Shown here in pieces: positions 32,623 to 43,384 of a stretch of DNA of 64,000 nt. The notes under the pieces are model-generated. The model searched no databases. It was given only the letters and a program-made list of their open reading frames with translations, and was not told the DNA's origin. The DNA comes from an uncultured Pseudomonadales bacterium (GTDB lineage Bacteria > Pseudomonadota > Gammaproteobacteria > Pseudomonadales > Cellvibrionaceae). Both the position numbers and the translations under genes were made by a program. The stretch lies in the NCBI GenBank assembly GCA_947489425.1, contig CANLDL010000002.1, positions 124,001-188,000 on the forward strand. The letters are read 5' to 3'. The stretch's first letter is position 1. Each line of letters starts with the position of its first letter.

Positions 32623-34065
32623 TTAACGGCGTGTTTTTTTGTTAGGCGAACGATTGGGAGCATTAGCTGCAATTCGTCGCTGACGTGCTTGTTGACGCGT
32701 ACCTGGCGCTTTAGTTCCCGCATAAGGGTTATCCGAGGATTTAAACTGCAGCCTTACAGGGGTACCATGTAAATCTAGTGCTCGACGAAAAGTTTTCTCA
32801 AGGTAGCGCACATAGTGTCCTGGAATCTCTTTAGTCTGATTACCATGTATCACAATAATGGGTGGGTTATGGCCTCCAGGGTGAGCAAAGCGTAACTTAA
32901 TACGATGCCCACGCACCAGTGGTGGCTGATGCTCAGATACGGCCATTTGCAACACTTGGGTCAAATGGTTACTAGAGAACCTATCTGTCGCCGACTTAAA
33001 GCCCTGCTCTATGGATTCGTATAAATGGCCAACACCAGTACCATGCAATGCTGATATAAAGTGAACATCGGCAAAATCGACAAAGCGTAAACGGCGTTTT
33101 AGCTCATTCTTAATATATTCTTTAGCCTCACTCTCAAGGCCATCCCATTTATTAAGCGCGACAACTAAAGCTCGACCTACATCAATTACGTGCCCCATCA
33201 AATGAAGGTCTTGATCAACCAAGCCCTCTTGGGCGTCGATCATTAAGACAACGACATTGGCATCATCAATTGCCTGTAGCGTTTTAACAATAGAGAATTT
33301 CTCGACGGTCTCTTTGACTTTTTTACGCCGACGAATACCGGCTGTATCGATCAATGTATAGGCTTTACCGTGGCGTTCATAATTGATGTAAATACTGTCA
33401 CGAGTGGTGCCAGGCATATCGTAAACAACGACACGATCTTCGCCCAACATGCGGTTAACTAGAGTCGATTTACCCACATTGGGGCGACCTACCACGGCAA
33501 TTTTAATACCACCTTCTGCAGGCTGATCTTCAACCAACTCGACTTCTTCATCAATGATCTGAGAAGCTTGAATTTCAGCCAATCTATTCAGTACAACATC
33601 CATCAACTGGCGTACGCCACGCCCATGAGTTGCAGTAATAGGATGTATATCGTCAAACCCCATCTCGTAAAAAGGCGCTACCACTACATCGTAATCGTGG
33701 CCGTCTATTTTATTAGCAACTAAAAGTAGTGGTTTACCCGTTGTACGCAAATGCCTTGCAATGTGTGCATCGGATGCTGTGAGCCCCGCCTTGCAATCAA
33801 CTAAAAATAAGACTAAATCGGCCTCTTCGATAGCGAGTAATGACTGTGCAGCCATCTCACCATCAATGCCTTCCTCGCCACCAGTTAAACCACCAGTATC
33901 GATACAAATGATGCGCTGATCATCAAATACAGCCTCACCATATTTGCGATCGCGCGTTAGCCCTGCGTAATTTGCAACAAGTGCATCACGTGTACGAGTG
34001 AGACGATTAAATAATGTAGATTTACCTACATTGGGTCGCCCAACAAGGGCAATGACAGGAAGCAT
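32623..34065 (-). CDS. der: Ribosome biogenesis GTPase Der
   Basis: Der/EngA (480 aa) with two tandem G domains: [14 protein letters not shown] (about residues 8-21) with NKID, and [14 protein letters not shown] (about 200-213) with NKWD. A KH-like domain and a basic tail rich in Arg, Gln and Lys (about 450-480) follow. Der acts in 50S assembly. It is the last gene of the run that starts with yfgM and bamB, 11 bp after bamB. Confidence 0.97.
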   Translation of the reverse strand: MLPVIALVGRPNVGKSTLFNRLTRTRDALVANYAGLTRDRKYGEAVFDDQRIICIDTGGLTGGEEGIDGEMAAQSLLAIEEADLVLFLVDCKAGLTASDAHIARHLRTTGKPLLLVANKIDGHDYDVVVAPFYEMGFDDIHPITATHGRGVRQLMDVVLNRLAEIQASQIIDEEVELVEDQPAEGGIKIAVVGRPNVGKSTLVNRMLGEDRVVVYDMPGTTRDSIYINYERHGKAYTLIDTAGIRRRKKVKETVEKFSIVKTLQAIDDANVVVLMIDAQEGLVDQDLHLMGHVIDVGRALVVALNKWDGLESEAKEYIKNELKRRLRFVDFADVHFISALHGTGVGHLYESIEQGFKSATDRFSSNHLTQVLQMAVSEHQPPLVRGHRIKLRFAHPGGHNPPIIVIHGNQTKEIPGHYVRYLEKTFRRALDLHGTPVRLQFKSSDNPYAGTKAPGTRQQARQRRIAANAPNRSPNKKTRR

Positions 34066-34076
34066 GAAATAGCCTG

Positions 34077-35276
34077 TTAGCGTTTTTGGAATAAATAAAC
34101 AGCGATAGAAGCCAGCACACCATCATTACCTAATACGTAAAGATAAGTGCCATCAGATACCATAGGTGAGCGCACACCATCTCGATCTATACGAAAGCGA
34201 TCTAGCAAGCCTCCACTTTCTGTATCAAAAATATGGACATAGCCTTTATAGTCTGCAGTAACAACAAAGCCTGCAAGGTTTTGTGGGGCAGCCAATTTGC
34301 GTCCCTCAAGTATTTTACTCTCCCAAAGCAGGAGCCCTGTTTTTGCCGAATAGGAACGCAAAAAACCCTGATCGGTAGTGACAAAAACACGATTACCAAT
34401 AACTAGGGGGCCGCTATAACTAGAGTTTTCTTGAGACCACAATAACTCACCACGTGGCGTAAGCGCACTTAGCGTGCCGTTATAACTCGTTGTGTAAATA
34501 GTTTTATTGCTCAATACCGGCGACCCGTCAACATCGACCACCCTCTCAATATCTGAACGGCCTTGTGGGCTAGCGACTCGTCGCTCCCAATAAAGCGTAC
34601 CATCGACAGCAGAAAGTGCGATTAATTTGCCATTGGCAAAGCCAGTAATCAGATTAGGCCCGAATAACGTTGGTACTGCAGTACCGCGGAGTGTCAATGA
34701 AGGTAGCTGAGCAGAATAAGTCCAAATTGTCTCGCCACTTTTAGCATCTATACCAACAAGTTTGCCATCATTGGTTTGCACTACCACAACAGCACCATTG
34801 CTTTGTGGTGCAGCCAAAATTTCACTATCTATATCTGTTCGCCACTGCTCTTCGCCCGTGTCTTTATCAATGGCAACAACATCACCATTTAAAGAACCAA
34901 GCAATACTAAATCTCCGCCCAAACCAACACCAGCACCAACTTCGGTCTTGCTATTAAAACTCCATTTCCGCTTACCCGTCTCACGATCAAAGGCAAATAC
35001 TCGACCCTTATAATCATTAGCATAAACTGTGTCATTATCAATAACAGGAGGGATAACGCGATAGAGTTTACTGAGTCCCGAGCCAACCTTGGCTTTCCAT
35101 CGGCTTTGTATATCCACACGCTGCGCGAGAGGAGTTAATGGGTTAGGCCTAACACCTTTCTTTTTGCTAAGCCCCACAACCTCTAAAACGGAACATGCAC
35201 CAATACTCAATGATAGAACTAGCAACACGCCAATCCATTTAAGCTTATTAAAAATACGTATAAAACTGGTGCACAT
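34077..35276 (-). CDS. bamB: Outer-membrane protein assembly factor BamB
   Basis: A lipoprotein (399 aa) of the BAM complex. The signal peptide ends in the lipobox SIGAC, with the lipidated Cys near residue 28, followed by an eight-blade beta-propeller of PQQ-like repeats (for example [30 protein letters not shown] and [15 protein letters not shown]). ATG at 35276 follows GGAG by about 9 bp; a TTG three bases earlier is unlikely. It sits between yfgM and der in the standard order. Confidence 0.96.
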   Translation of the reverse strand: MCTSFIRIFNKLKWIGVLLVLSLSIGACSVLEVVGLSKKKGVRPNPLTPLAQRVDIQSRWKAKVGSGLSKLYRVIPPVIDNDTVYANDYKGRVFAFDRETGKRKWSFNSKTEVGAGVGLGGDLVLLGSLNGDVVAIDKDTGEEQWRTDIDSEILAAPQSNGAVVVVQTNDGKLVGIDAKSGETIWTYSAQLPSLTLRGTAVPTLFGPNLITGFANGKLIALSAVDGTLYWERRVASPQGRSDIERVVDVDGSPVLSNKTIYTTSYNGTLSALTPRGELLWSQENSSYSGPLVIGNRVFVTTDQGFLRSYSAKTGLLLWESKILEGRKLAAPQNLAGFVVTADYKGYVHIFDTESGGLLDRFRIDRDGVRSPMVSDGTYLYVLGNDGVLASIAVYLFQKR

Positions 35277-35281
35277 CAAAA

Positions 35282-35944
35282 CTATTCTCCGCTTGCCGAT
35301 AAGTCAGCTAATTTAATCTCAATTAAGCCACGCCGAATATTGTCATCATTGGCTATTTTTTCTAACGCTTCTTGGTAGGCGGCAATGGCGGAAGAATACT
35401 CACCTTTTGCAACATAAATATCGCCTCGCAAATCAGCAAACTTACTCGCAAAGGCATCGTCTGCATTATAACTCGCCAAAGTAAGCGCTTCATCGAAATT
35501 TTTCTGGGCTAAATATACTCGCGCAAGACGGTGCTTAGCAATTGTCTGCAAATCTTCTTTACCTTTCTCAATAGAAAAACGTAATTCACTAGCAGCTGCA
35601 TCCAAATCGCCCTTATCAACGGCTAATTTGGCAGAGATTAATGCTGCATTAACGGCATATACTGTATCCCCATAATCATTTTTAAGCTGCTCGACTAAAA
35701 AGCTGGCGGTCGTGAGCGCATCATCACTAAGGGTTGCTATCCCTGTTGTCTCTATTGAACTAACTAATTCGCTATAGAGTTCAGAGGCTTGTTCAGCATG
35801 TTGGCGCTGCGATGTTGTCCACCAATTCCAACCAAAATAGGCACTAGCGGCAACGCCAATACAAATAATTAAAAAACGGCCATTTTCTTTCCACCAGTCT
35901 TTAATCAGTTGTAGTTGTTCTTGATCTGATAAATGGTCTGCCAC
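35282..35944 (-). CDS. yfgM: YfgM family TPR-like membrane protein
   Basis: A 220-aa protein with one membrane helix (about residues 24-45: FLIICIGVAASAYFGWNWW) and a periplasmic tetratricopeptide-like region (HRLARVYLAQKNFDEALTLA, GDIYVAKGEYSSAIAAYQEAL). In E. coli YfgM contacts the SecYEG translocon and periplasmic chaperones. It lies between hisS and bamB as in many gammaproteobacteria; the gap to bamB is about 5 bp. Confidence 0.92.
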   Translation of the reverse strand: MADHLSDQEQLQLIKDWWKENGRFLIICIGVAASAYFGWNWWTTSQRQHAEQASELYSELVSSIETTGIATLSDDALTTASFLVEQLKNDYGDTVYAVNAALISAKLAVDKGDLDAAASELRFSIEKGKEDLQTIAKHRLARVYLAQKNFDEALTLASYNADDAFASKFADLRGDIYVAKGEYSSAIAAYQEALEKIANDDNIRRGLIEIKLADLSASGE

Positions 35945-36000
35945 CCTTTACTCCTATTTATAACTCTTTCAATATAATAATGTGTTAAATATTTAATTTG

Positions 36001-37308
36001 CTAAATAACTTCAGCGAGCTTTTCGATACCTTGCTCTAGTGGCAAAGTAAGCTGCAATGCTTTTTTACTATCTTTACCATCCCCCGAGTCACGCAAATAC
36101 TTAATACTCATCTTTTGAGATGCAACTTCATCTTCACCAATAATCACGGCAATTGCTGCACCACTTTTATCGGCCTTTTTCATTTGTGATTTAAAACTAC
36201 CACCACCGCAATGACTTAAACAGCGAACCCTAGGAAATCTTTCACGTAAGCTTTCAGCTAAAGCCAGTGCATAACCTTCAACTTTTCCACCCATATCACC
36301 TACAGCTAAGATATAGACATGGGGAGAAGATGCAAGTGATTCAGGGATTTTCTCTAGAGTTTGTAGCAACAAAATTAGCCGCTCGATACCCATAGCACAA
36401 CCAACCGCAGGCGTAGACTTACCGCCTAGCTGCTCAACCAAACCATTATAGCGACCGCCAGCACATACTGTACCCTGAGCACCTAGCTTGTCGGTTACCC
36501 ATTCAAAAACGGTATAGCCGTAGTAATCCAAACCACGTACCAAGCGATTATTGACCCTATAACTAATATTGGCAGCATCGAGGATACGCTTTAGAGATTC
36601 AAAGTGATTGCGAGAATCATCATCCAAATAGTCATCCAATTGAGGTGCATCGACGAGTAAGCCTTGCGTTGCCTTATCTTTGCTATCGAGGATACGCAGA
36701 GGGTTCGTTGCCAAACGTCGCTGGCTATCTTCATCTAACTGCTCCTTAATATCACTCAAAAACTCAACCAAAGCGGCTTTGTAAACCGCCCGTGCGGCTG
36801 ATGTGCCTAGAGAGTTTATTTCAAGAGTAACAGCATCATCGATACCTAACATCTTCCACAGACGTGCAGTCATTAGTAACAGCTCTGCATCAATATCCGG
36901 GCCGTGCAAGCCAAAAGCTTCTATACCAATTTGATGAAACTGGCGAAGACGACCTTTTTGGGGGCGCTCATAGCGAAACATAGGCCCCATATACCAAAGA
37001 CGCTGGGTTTGGTTATACAACAAGCCATGCTGTTCGCACGCACGCACGCACGAGGCCGTCCCCTCAGGCCTCAAGCTCAAGCTTTCGCCATTACGATCAT
37101 CGAAGGTATACATTTCTTTTTCGACAATATCGGTAACTTCACCAATCGAGCGCTTAAATAATTCGGTTTTTTCAAGTAAAGGGAATCGGATCTCACTATA
37201 GCCATAAGATTGTACGCATTGAGCAATAGTAGATTCTAAGTACTGCCACATTGGCGATATTTCTGGCAGCAAATCATTCATGCCTTTAACCGACTGCATT
37301 TTGCTCAA
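36001..37308 (-). CDS. hisS: Histidyl-tRNA synthetase
   Basis: Class II aminoacyl-tRNA synthetase (435 aa). Motif 1 is in [13 protein letters not shown], motif 2 is [16 protein letters not shown] followed by [16 protein letters not shown], the histidine-A motif is LVRGLDYY and motif 3 is [12 protein letters not shown]. The C-terminal anticodon-binding domain has [19 protein letters not shown]. The motif 2 codons contain a short tetranucleotide (GTGC/GCAC) run, explained by the protein sequence. Confidence 0.97.
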   Translation of the reverse strand: MSKMQSVKGMNDLLPEISPMWQYLESTIAQCVQSYGYSEIRFPLLEKTELFKRSIGEVTDIVEKEMYTFDDRNGESLSLRPEGTASCVRACEQHGLLYNQTQRLWYMGPMFRYERPQKGRLRQFHQIGIEAFGLHGPDIDAELLLMTARLWKMLGIDDAVTLEINSLGTSAARAVYKAALVEFLSDIKEQLDEDSQRRLATNPLRILDSKDKATQGLLVDAPQLDDYLDDDSRNHFESLKRILDAANISYRVNNRLVRGLDYYGYTVFEWVTDKLGAQGTVCAGGRYNGLVEQLGGKSTPAVGCAMGIERLILLLQTLEKIPESLASSPHVYILAVGDMGGKVEGYALALAESLRERFPRVRCLSHCGGGSFKSQMKKADKSGAAIAVIIGEDEVASQKMSIKYLRDSGDGKDSKKALQLTLPLEQGIEKLAEVI

Positions 37309-37523
37309 AGCATACCCACCATTTCGAAAGAGAGACTAAAAAGCCAAGCATTATAGGGCAAAGTTTAATGGGACTAAACAAATACACTCTTTATCGGTGC
37401 AAATAACAGGATAAAACGAGTAAAAGTTATATATAAGAGAGGTTTTTGAGGGAAAGCCGGAAGGGAAGATGGAATAAAAGGGCGCAGATCAATTTGTCCC
37501 TCTATTCTATTAGTGGCAATAAC

Positions 37524-38636
37524 TCATGCTTTGGCAATAATATCTTCCATTGCTTTGACTTTTTCATCGGCTTTTTTGCGAATCAGACTTTCAAGTTCAT
37601 CAACCAAGCCATCTTTAGGAAGCTTAGTCGCTGGCTGCCCATCGATATAAACCAAATTATTGGGTGTGCCACCAGCCAAGCCGAGATCAGCTTCTTTTGC
37701 TTCACCCGGTCCATTAACTACACAGCCAATAATGGCAACATCCATAGGTACGGTGATATCTTCTACGCGCGACTCTAATGAATTCATTGTCGCAATCACA
37801 TCAAAGTTTTGCCTAGAACAACTAGGGCAAGCAATAAAATTAATACCTTTGCTACGCAGCTTTAAACTTCGCAGTAAATCCCAGGCAACTTTAATCTCTT
37901 GGACCGGGTCTGCCGCCAGTGAAATACGCACAGTATCGCCAATGCCATCCATTAATAATGCACCAAGACCTACAGCCGACTTTACAGTCCCTGAACGGAA
38001 ACCACCCGCCTCGGTAATACCTAAATGGAGCGGCTGATTAATTTGATCGGCGAGCTTTCGATAAGCAGCGACAGCCATAAACACATCCGAGGCTTTCACG
38101 CTCACCTTAAAGTTCTGAAAATCGAGTTGATCAAGAATATCGACATGACGCAATGCAGACTCAACTAAAGCATCAGGCGTTGGCTCACCATATTTTTTCT
38201 GCAAATCCTTCTCTAAAGAGCCTGCATTCACACCGATACGAATCGGGATATTTAAATCGCGGGCTTTATCAATAACTGCTCGAATACGCTTTTCACGACC
38301 AATATTCCCAGGATTAATCCGTAAACAGTCAACTCCAAGGTCTGCGACTTTAAGCGCTATACGATAATCAAAATGAATATCAGCAACTAGCGGAATATCG
38401 ACTTGCTTTCTGATTTCTCCGAAGGCGTCTGCAGCATCCATAGTTGGTACAGAAACACGCACTATATCGGCGCCAGCTTGTTGAATTTGTGTGATTTGCT
38501 CAACCGTCGCGGCAACATCAGTGGTTTCGGTGTTTGTCATACTTTGTACACTAATGGGGGCACCGCCACCGACCGGCACATCACCCACCATGATTTGGCG
38601 TGTTTCACGGCGCTGAATAGGAGACTCAAAATGCAT
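37524..38636 (-). CDS. ispG: 4-hydroxy-3-methylbut-2-en-1-yl diphosphate synthase (GcpE)
   Basis: IspG (370 aa) catalyses the penultimate step of the MEP isoprenoid pathway using a [4Fe-4S] cluster. N-terminal TIM barrel ([39 protein letters not shown]), then the cluster ligands: [10 protein letters not shown] and [13 protein letters not shown]. Length and motifs are typical. It depends on the isc products encoded 5 kb upstream on the same strand. Confidence 0.97.
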   Translation of the reverse strand: MHFESPIQRRETRQIMVGDVPVGGGAPISVQSMTNTETTDVAATVEQITQIQQAGADIVRVSVPTMDAADAFGEIRKQVDIPLVADIHFDYRIALKVADLGVDCLRINPGNIGREKRIRAVIDKARDLNIPIRIGVNAGSLEKDLQKKYGEPTPDALVESALRHVDILDQLDFQNFKVSVKASDVFMAVAAYRKLADQINQPLHLGITEAGGFRSGTVKSAVGLGALLMDGIGDTVRISLAADPVQEIKVAWDLLRSLKLRSKGINFIACPSCSRQNFDVIATMNSLESRVEDITVPMDVAIIGCVVNGPGEAKEADLGLAGGTPNNLVYIDGQPATKLPKDGLVDELESLIRKKADEKVKAMEDIIAKA

Positions 38637-38729
38637 AACGATTACCTGAAATAAGAGCAGATTAAACCTGACGAAGGATCAGGATGTAGAAGTGTATTTG
38701 AAGATATATTAATTAACCAGAGCTTATTA

Positions 38730-39836
38730 TTAACCGCCAACAACAAAACGTAACGGGCGACCATTAGTTTGCTTTTCCAGCACAACAGTTTCACCGTTAT
38801 AAGCGAGGCTTGTACCGTCAACATTACCTAAAACAATGTTAAATGGTGCATCGCCATTAACACGAAGACTACTACCCGCTGGCTTTAAGCCCGCAAATAT
38901 CACCTCGCCATTAGCACCGACCACCTTAACCCAGCATGGGTTTTCAAACTTAAAGGATAAAACATTCTCCGTAGGATTAGATTCTCTCGCTGCCTCTTCA
39001 ACGAGCTTTTCTTCATCGGCATTCATTACCGATTTTACGAGTTCAGCAGCAGTTACTTTACTCACAACAATATCAGGCTCGGACGATATATCATTTAACG
39101 GTAATACCGAGGGCTCAGACTCTATACTTTCGTCGTCCAAAGGAGTAGCTAAACCAGTATTAAGCCCTTCAGCCAGTTGCTCTGCAATATCACCACTTAT
39201 ATTAGCACCAGCACCCGACTCCAATACCTGCTCAGTGAGATCACTCTCTGTTAAAGAAGTATCAACTAACGCCTCACTAGCCTCAGTGTCCGCATTCTTA
39301 ATAGTATCAACATGACTACTCTCACCCGCCGTATCATTTCCGGCAGACGCATTAACTGAGCCTGAATTATCTTTAAGTACGGACGGTGTTTCAGTTATCA
39401 CAACATTTGACCTGGCTTCACCTAAAAACTCATGCGCAGCCACCCAAATAGCAATCAATCCGGAGAACAGTAATAAAAATAGCCAAGTACGCTTAGTTTT
39501 TGAGCCAGTGCTCTTAATATCTATATTTTTTTCAGGATTTACATAATCAAATGAAGGAGGGTTAGATGCACTATAAGCAGCAACGACGGCGTCTTCATCG
39601 AGTTTGAGGAAACGGCTATAGTTACGAAGATGCCCTTTTACATATGTTTCGGAGGGAAATTCATTATAATTTCCCGCTTCTATTGAGCGTAATCGAGCTA
39701 CAGATATTTTTAATGCATCTGCAGCGTCCCGCTCATCTATTCCTTTTTTCTTACGCTCACTTGCAAGAAACTCGTTAGGCACTAACGATGAATCCACGAC
39801 ATGCTCTTGGTTGCTACTTTTATTATTATTACTCAT
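38730..39836 (-). CDS. rodZ: Cytoskeleton protein RodZ
   Basis: RodZ (368 aa) links MreB to the elongation machinery. The cytoplasmic helix-turn-helix domain (about residues 25-90: ASERKKKGIDERDAADALKI, YVKGHLRNYSRFL) is followed by one membrane helix (about 114-134), an acidic, Ser/Thr-rich periplasmic linker (about 140-285) and a C-terminal DUF4115 domain (about 295-368: CWVKVVGANGEVIFAGLKPAG). ATG at 39836 follows closely on GAGG; GTG at 39839 is the alternative. It lies between pilF and ispG. Confidence 0.93.
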   Translation of the reverse strand: MSNNNKSSNQEHVVDSSLVPNEFLASERKKKGIDERDAADALKISVARLRSIEAGNYNEFPSETYVKGHLRNYSRFLKLDEDAVVAAYSASNPPSFDYVNPEKNIDIKSTGSKTKRTWLFLLLFSGLIAIWVAAHEFLGEARSNVVITETPSVLKDNSGSVNASAGNDTAGESSHVDTIKNADTEASEALVDTSLTESDLTEQVLESGAGANISGDIAEQLAEGLNTGLATPLDDESIESEPSVLPLNDISSEPDIVVSKVTAAELVKSVMNADEEKLVEEAARESNPTENVLSFKFENPCWVKVVGANGEVIFAGLKPAGSSLRVNGDAPFNIVLGNVDGTSLAYNGETVVLEKQTNGRPLRFVVGG

Positions 39837-39889
39837 CACCTCAAACCTACAACTATCAAACTGACTACCTGTTTATTATCCATAACTAT

Positions 39890-40660
39890 TTATCGCGGTA
39901 GCTTTTTATACTCTAGATACTCTTTCGAGTAGGGATGTAAATTCTTTAGTGCAAGCGCATAACTTGCTTCCTTATCTTTATTACCAAAAATACGCTCTAT
40001 GCGTATACCAAGCCAAAGGCTCTTTGGTGATGCCTTAGCAAACTCAAGATGTCTATCTAAGTTTTGCTTAGAGGGTTCATAATCCTCTTCATCGAATTGC
40101 AGTAAGGCCAACTCTAGCATGGGTAATGCCAGCTTATTATCAACATTGACAGAATGTTCAAAGGCTGAGCGCGCACGCTGCTTATTACCAGTTTTTAGTG
40201 CGGCCTGCCCAACATAAGCAAGCGCTAAGGCACGTCGATCATAACTTAAATCTTTTGCGGCTAATTCAAAAGTGCTGAGTGCTTCACCAAAACGCTCCTG
40301 CGAATACAAAAACACGCCATAATTAACGCGAGCCTGCGTAAAATCGCTTTTTTCACGCAATGCTCGTTTAAAAGATTTTTCGGCTAGGTCAGGCTCACCA
40401 GTTAGCTGGAAAAGTAACCCCATACCATTGTGCGCTTGATAAGAGCTAGCATCTATATCAAGAGCTTTCTCAAAGTTGCGGCGAGATGAATCGCGATCAT
40501 CCCTTTGTAAGTAAGCCATCCCTAAAGCAATGTAGCTATTTAGTGATTTTCCTTTATCGACAGTACGCGGCGCTGAACCCGTTACCGTTGTTACACAACC
40601 CGATATAAAGAGTGCTGATAGTGCTAGCAATAAAATAAAAGAACGTTGGTACCTTCTCAC
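39890..40660 (-). CDS. pilF: Type IV pilus biogenesis lipoprotein PilF/PilW
   Basis: A TPR lipoprotein (256 aa), the pilotin that brings PilQ secretin to the outer membrane. A lipobox (FISGC, Cys near residue 22) follows a short hydrophobic signal. About five to six TPR units are visible (ALGMAYLQRDDRDSSRRNFE, AHNGMGLLFQLTGEPDLAEK, ARVNYGVFLYSQERFGEALS). GTG at 40660, 5 bp after GAGG, is preferred over GTG at 40666. It stands between rlmN and rodZ, its usual place. Confidence 0.9.
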   Translation of the reverse strand: MRRYQRSFILLLALSALFISGCVTTVTGSAPRTVDKGKSLNSYIALGMAYLQRDDRDSSRRNFEKALDIDASSYQAHNGMGLLFQLTGEPDLAEKSFKRALREKSDFTQARVNYGVFLYSQERFGEALSTFELAAKDLSYDRRALALAYVGQAALKTGNKQRARSAFEHSVNVDNKLALPMLELALLQFDEEDYEPSKQNLDRHLEFAKASPKSLWLGIRIERIFGNKDKEASYALALKNLHPYSKEYLEYKKLPR

Positions 40661-40856
40661 AATCACCTCATTTCGTATTTAATTAGGCTACGTCCCTATA
40701 GTCTATCGTCAGTTGCAGTACTAATAAAATGTTATAGTAACAAATGATGGTAGTTGTGGCACTATTCTCAAAAAATAGCGCTCAGAGTTATAACAAAACG
40801 GCTATTGATCAACCAATACACCTGATATTTTTTATTATTATAAATTTAAACAATAA

Positions 40857-42008
40857 TTATTCGCTAGCCTGTCGATAACGTGCGCTGCGACGAGTCCGAT
40901 CGTTTACCTCACCAGCCAGTTGCCCACAAGCCGCATCAATATCGTCACCACGAGTCGTTCTTATTGTCGCAATATGACCTGCGGCAATCAAAATATCTTG
41001 AAAGCGACGTAGGGCATTATTACTGACACGCTTATAATCAACCAAATCAAAGGGATTAAATGGAATCAGGTTAATCTTAACGGGTATGTCTTTTAATAAT
41101 TCTGCTAACTCATGGGCATGATGTGGCCGATCATTAACCTGATCGATCAGCGTATATTCAATCGTAATTTTACGGCGATTATCTGGTACACCTTCAATAT
41201 AGCGTTTTGCCGAATCCAGTAACATCGCCAACGGGTACTTTTTGTTGATAGGGACGAGTTTATTACGCAACTCATCATTGGGCGCATGTAGCGATACCGC
41301 AAGAGATACATCGGTCACTTCACCTAACTTATCTAGCGCTGGCACCACACCTGCCGTACTGAGAGTGACACGGCGTTTAGATAAACCATAGGCATTGTCA
41401 TCCATCATCAGCGTCATCGAGGAGACAACATTATCAAAATTCATCAGCGGCTCACCCATACCCATCATTACCACATTGGTAACGGTACGATTTGCACCAT
41501 CTTCAAATTGACCAAATGACTTTGCCGCTGCCCACACTTGACCAATGATTTCAGCCCCCGTTAGGTCGCGATTAAAGCCCTGCTTACCCGTTGCACAAAA
41601 ACTACAATCAAGGGAGCAACCCACCTGGGAAGAAACACACAATGTCCCCCTATCTCCCTCGGGTATAAAAACAGTTTCAACGGCATTACTGTTACCCGCG
41701 GCAAATGACCCACGGCCACCAATCTCGAAGAGAAACTTACGCGTACCGTCTTTAGAATCTAGCTGCTGGAGAATTGCAGGCGCCTCAATAACAGCGACCT
41801 GTTTAAGCTTTTCACGAAGGGATTTACTGAGATTGGACATTTCATCAAAATTATCGACACCATTTTGATGTATCCATTTAAGAAGTTGAGTCGCGCGAAA
41901 TTTCTTTTCGCCGATAGATTCAAAAAAATCAATCAAGGCTTTTGGAGATAAACCTAATAAATTAGTTTTATCTCCCGTAGTTGCAATTAAACCCGACTCA
42001 ACTGTCAT
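40857..42008 (-). CDS. rlmN: Dual-specificity 23S rRNA/tRNA m2A methyltransferase RlmN
   Basis: Radical-SAM methyltransferase (383 aa) modifying A2503 of 23S rRNA and A37 of some tRNAs. The cluster motif [19 protein letters not shown] is present (CxxxCxxC). [41 protein letters not shown] and the C-terminal [16 protein letters not shown] with the methyl-carrying Cys are all intact. ATG at 42008 was chosen over an adjacent TTG. Confidence 0.96.
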   Translation of the reverse strand: MTVESGLIATTGDKTNLLGLSPKALIDFFESIGEKKFRATQLLKWIHQNGVDNFDEMSNLSKSLREKLKQVAVIEAPAILQQLDSKDGTRKFLFEIGGRGSFAAGNSNAVETVFIPEGDRGTLCVSSQVGCSLDCSFCATGKQGFNRDLTGAEIIGQVWAAAKSFGQFEDGANRTVTNVVMMGMGEPLMNFDNVVSSMTLMMDDNAYGLSKRRVTLSTAGVVPALDKLGEVTDVSLAVSLHAPNDELRNKLVPINKKYPLAMLLDSAKRYIEGVPDNRRKITIEYTLIDQVNDRPHHAHELAELLKDIPVKINLIPFNPFDLVDYKRVSNNALRRFQDILIAAGHIATIRTTRGDDIDAACGQLAGEVNDRTRRSARYRQASE

Positions 42009-42029
42009 CAAGTTATGCTGCGTGCTTAC

Positions 42030-42455
42030 TTAGCGTGCACACAAGTCAGCTGCATCAAAAAAGTAGCTGATTTCACGTGCTGCTGATTCAGGAGAGTCAG
42101 AACCATGAACTGCATTAGCATCAATAGATTGTGCAAAGTCAGCGCGAATAGTACCTGCCTCTGCTTCTTGTGGGTTAGTTGCACCCATTAAGTCACGGTT
42201 TTTAACAATAGCACCTTCACCTTCAAGAACCTGTACAACAACTGGGCCTGATGTCATGAACTCAACTAGATCACCGAAGAAAGGTCTTTCTTTATGCTCT
42301 GCATAAAAACCTTCTGCTTGCTCTTGAGTTAATTGCTGCAATTTAAGTGCTGCAATTTTTAAACCTGCTTGTTCAAAACGAGCAATAATTTCACCAATAA
42401 CATTCTTTGCAACGGCGTCAGGCTTAATAATTGAAAGGGTACGTTCGACTGTCAC
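42030..42455 (-). CDS. ndk: Nucleoside diphosphate kinase
   Basis: Ndk (141 aa) equalises NTP pools by a ping-pong reaction through phospho-His117 in [16 protein letters not shown]. The N-terminal [17 protein letters not shown] and [17 protein letters not shown] segments are canonical. The start is GTG at 42455 with a strong AGGAGA site. It is 21 bp upstream of rlmN and separated from iscX by a terminator, so it probably begins a new transcript. Confidence 0.97.
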   Translation of the reverse strand: MTVERTLSIIKPDAVAKNVIGEIIARFEQAGLKIAALKLQQLTQEQAEGFYAEHKERPFFGDLVEFMTSGPVVVQVLEGEGAIVKNRDLMGATNPQEAEAGTIRADFAQSIDANAVHGSDSPESAAREISYFFDAADLCAR

Positions 42456-42562
42456 GACAGTATTCTCCTGGAAATAATAACGATAAGTAAATAGCAGTGA
42501 AGAATTGCCTGCTGCTTCTCAATATAAACACAATCGAAGAACAGAGCGAGCTATTGAATATT

Positions 42563-42590
42563 TAATAAAATAAAACACCTGTCCCAGGTG
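42563..42590 (-). terminator. Rho-independent terminator of the isc operon
   Basis: On the minus strand CACCTG (42585-42590) pairs with CAGGTG (42576-42581) around a 3-nt loop and is followed by a T-rich tail (42563-42575). It lies 115 bp after the iscX stop and before ndk, which suits the end of the isc transcript. Confidence 0.7.
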
Positions 42591-42705
42591 CTTTAAAGCG
42601 CGCGTATTGTAAAGATTTATAGGTTTTTCAGCAATAGCCAATTTAAACCTGACAAGCATAAAATCTATAACATAAAGAAATTTAATAAATTCAAGCTATC
42701 AATAT

Positions 42706-42906
42706 TTATTCAATTTCTTCAATCCAAGCCGCCTGAATACCTTCTAGTATCTTCTCTCCACAACGGTCGGGATCATCGTCAAAATCTGGCAATTCTAATA
42801 CCCAGTTGCGTAGATCAACAAAATTAATGGTAAGTGGGTCGATATTCGACTTACTATCAGCAAGCTCAATAGCAATTTCTTGAACATCCGTCCATCTTAA
42901 AGACAT
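42706..42906 (-). CDS. iscX: Fe-S cluster assembly protein IscX
   Basis: A 66-aa acidic winged-helix protein, the last gene of the isc operon, thought to act as an iron-dependent regulator or adaptor of IscS. LRWTDVQEIAIELADS, DLRNWVLELPDFDDDP and ILEGIQAAWIEEIE match the family. A G-rich ribosome binding site precedes ATG. Confidence 0.94.
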   Translation of the reverse strand: MSLRWTDVQEIAIELADSKSNIDPLTINFVDLRNWVLELPDFDDDPDRCGEKILEGIQAAWIEEIE

Positions 42907-42942
42907 AAAACACCCCCTGATATTATTAAGCTAAATTGATGT

Positions 42943-43281
42943 TTAATGATTTTCTGAGACCATATTGATCGTATATTTTGGAATCTCAACAATCAAGTCC
43001 TTATCAGCAATCACGGCTTGGCAACTTAGGCGAGAATCAGGCTCCAGACCCCATGCTTTATCTAAGAAGTCATCCTCTAACTCATCCGCCTCTTCCAGAG
43101 ATTCATAACCTTCTCTAATAATTACATGACATGTCGTACAGGCACAGCTCATCTCACAGGCATGCTCTATCTCGATGCCATTTTTGAGCGCTGCTCTACA
43201 AATAGTCTCTCCTGGTTCGACATCAATTGCTAAACCTTCTGGGCAAATTTCTTCATGGGGTAAAAAAACAACTTTTGGCAT
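42943..43281 (-). CDS. fdx: ISC system 2Fe-2S ferredoxin
   Basis: Adrenodoxin-type [2Fe-2S] ferredoxin (112 aa) giving electrons to Fe-S assembly. Cluster ligands follow CEMSCACTTC plus a distal Cys in SRLSCQAVI. DVEPGETICRAALKNGIEIEHACE is typical for isc ferredoxins. It lies between hscA and iscX. Confidence 0.95.
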   Translation of the reverse strand: MPKVVFLPHEEICPEGLAIDVEPGETICRAALKNGIEIEHACEMSCACTTCHVIIREGYESLEEADELEDDFLDKAWGLEPDSRLSCQAVIADKDLIVEIPKYTINMVSENH

Positions 43282-43384
43282 ATCTACGACCTATTAAAAA
43301 ATCCTAAATGAATATCTCTGTTAATACGGAGCAACCTTAACCATAACTTACGGGCAACTCAGTTTTTAAAATCTTGAGCCAGTA

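Noticed and set aside
37025-37052. Tandem GCAC tetranucleotide run inside hisS, possibly a slippage site
   Set aside because: Only about four copies, and the codons encode conserved motif 2 residues of HisRS, so the run is explained by the protein.
37473-37511. Hairpin-like repeat between hisS and ispG
   Set aside because: Pairing relies on several G-U pairs and the T-rich part is inside the stem; not convincing.
38667-38683. CCTGA/TCAGG hairpin between rodZ and ispG
   Set aside because: Only 5 bp of stem and a short T run; could be chance.
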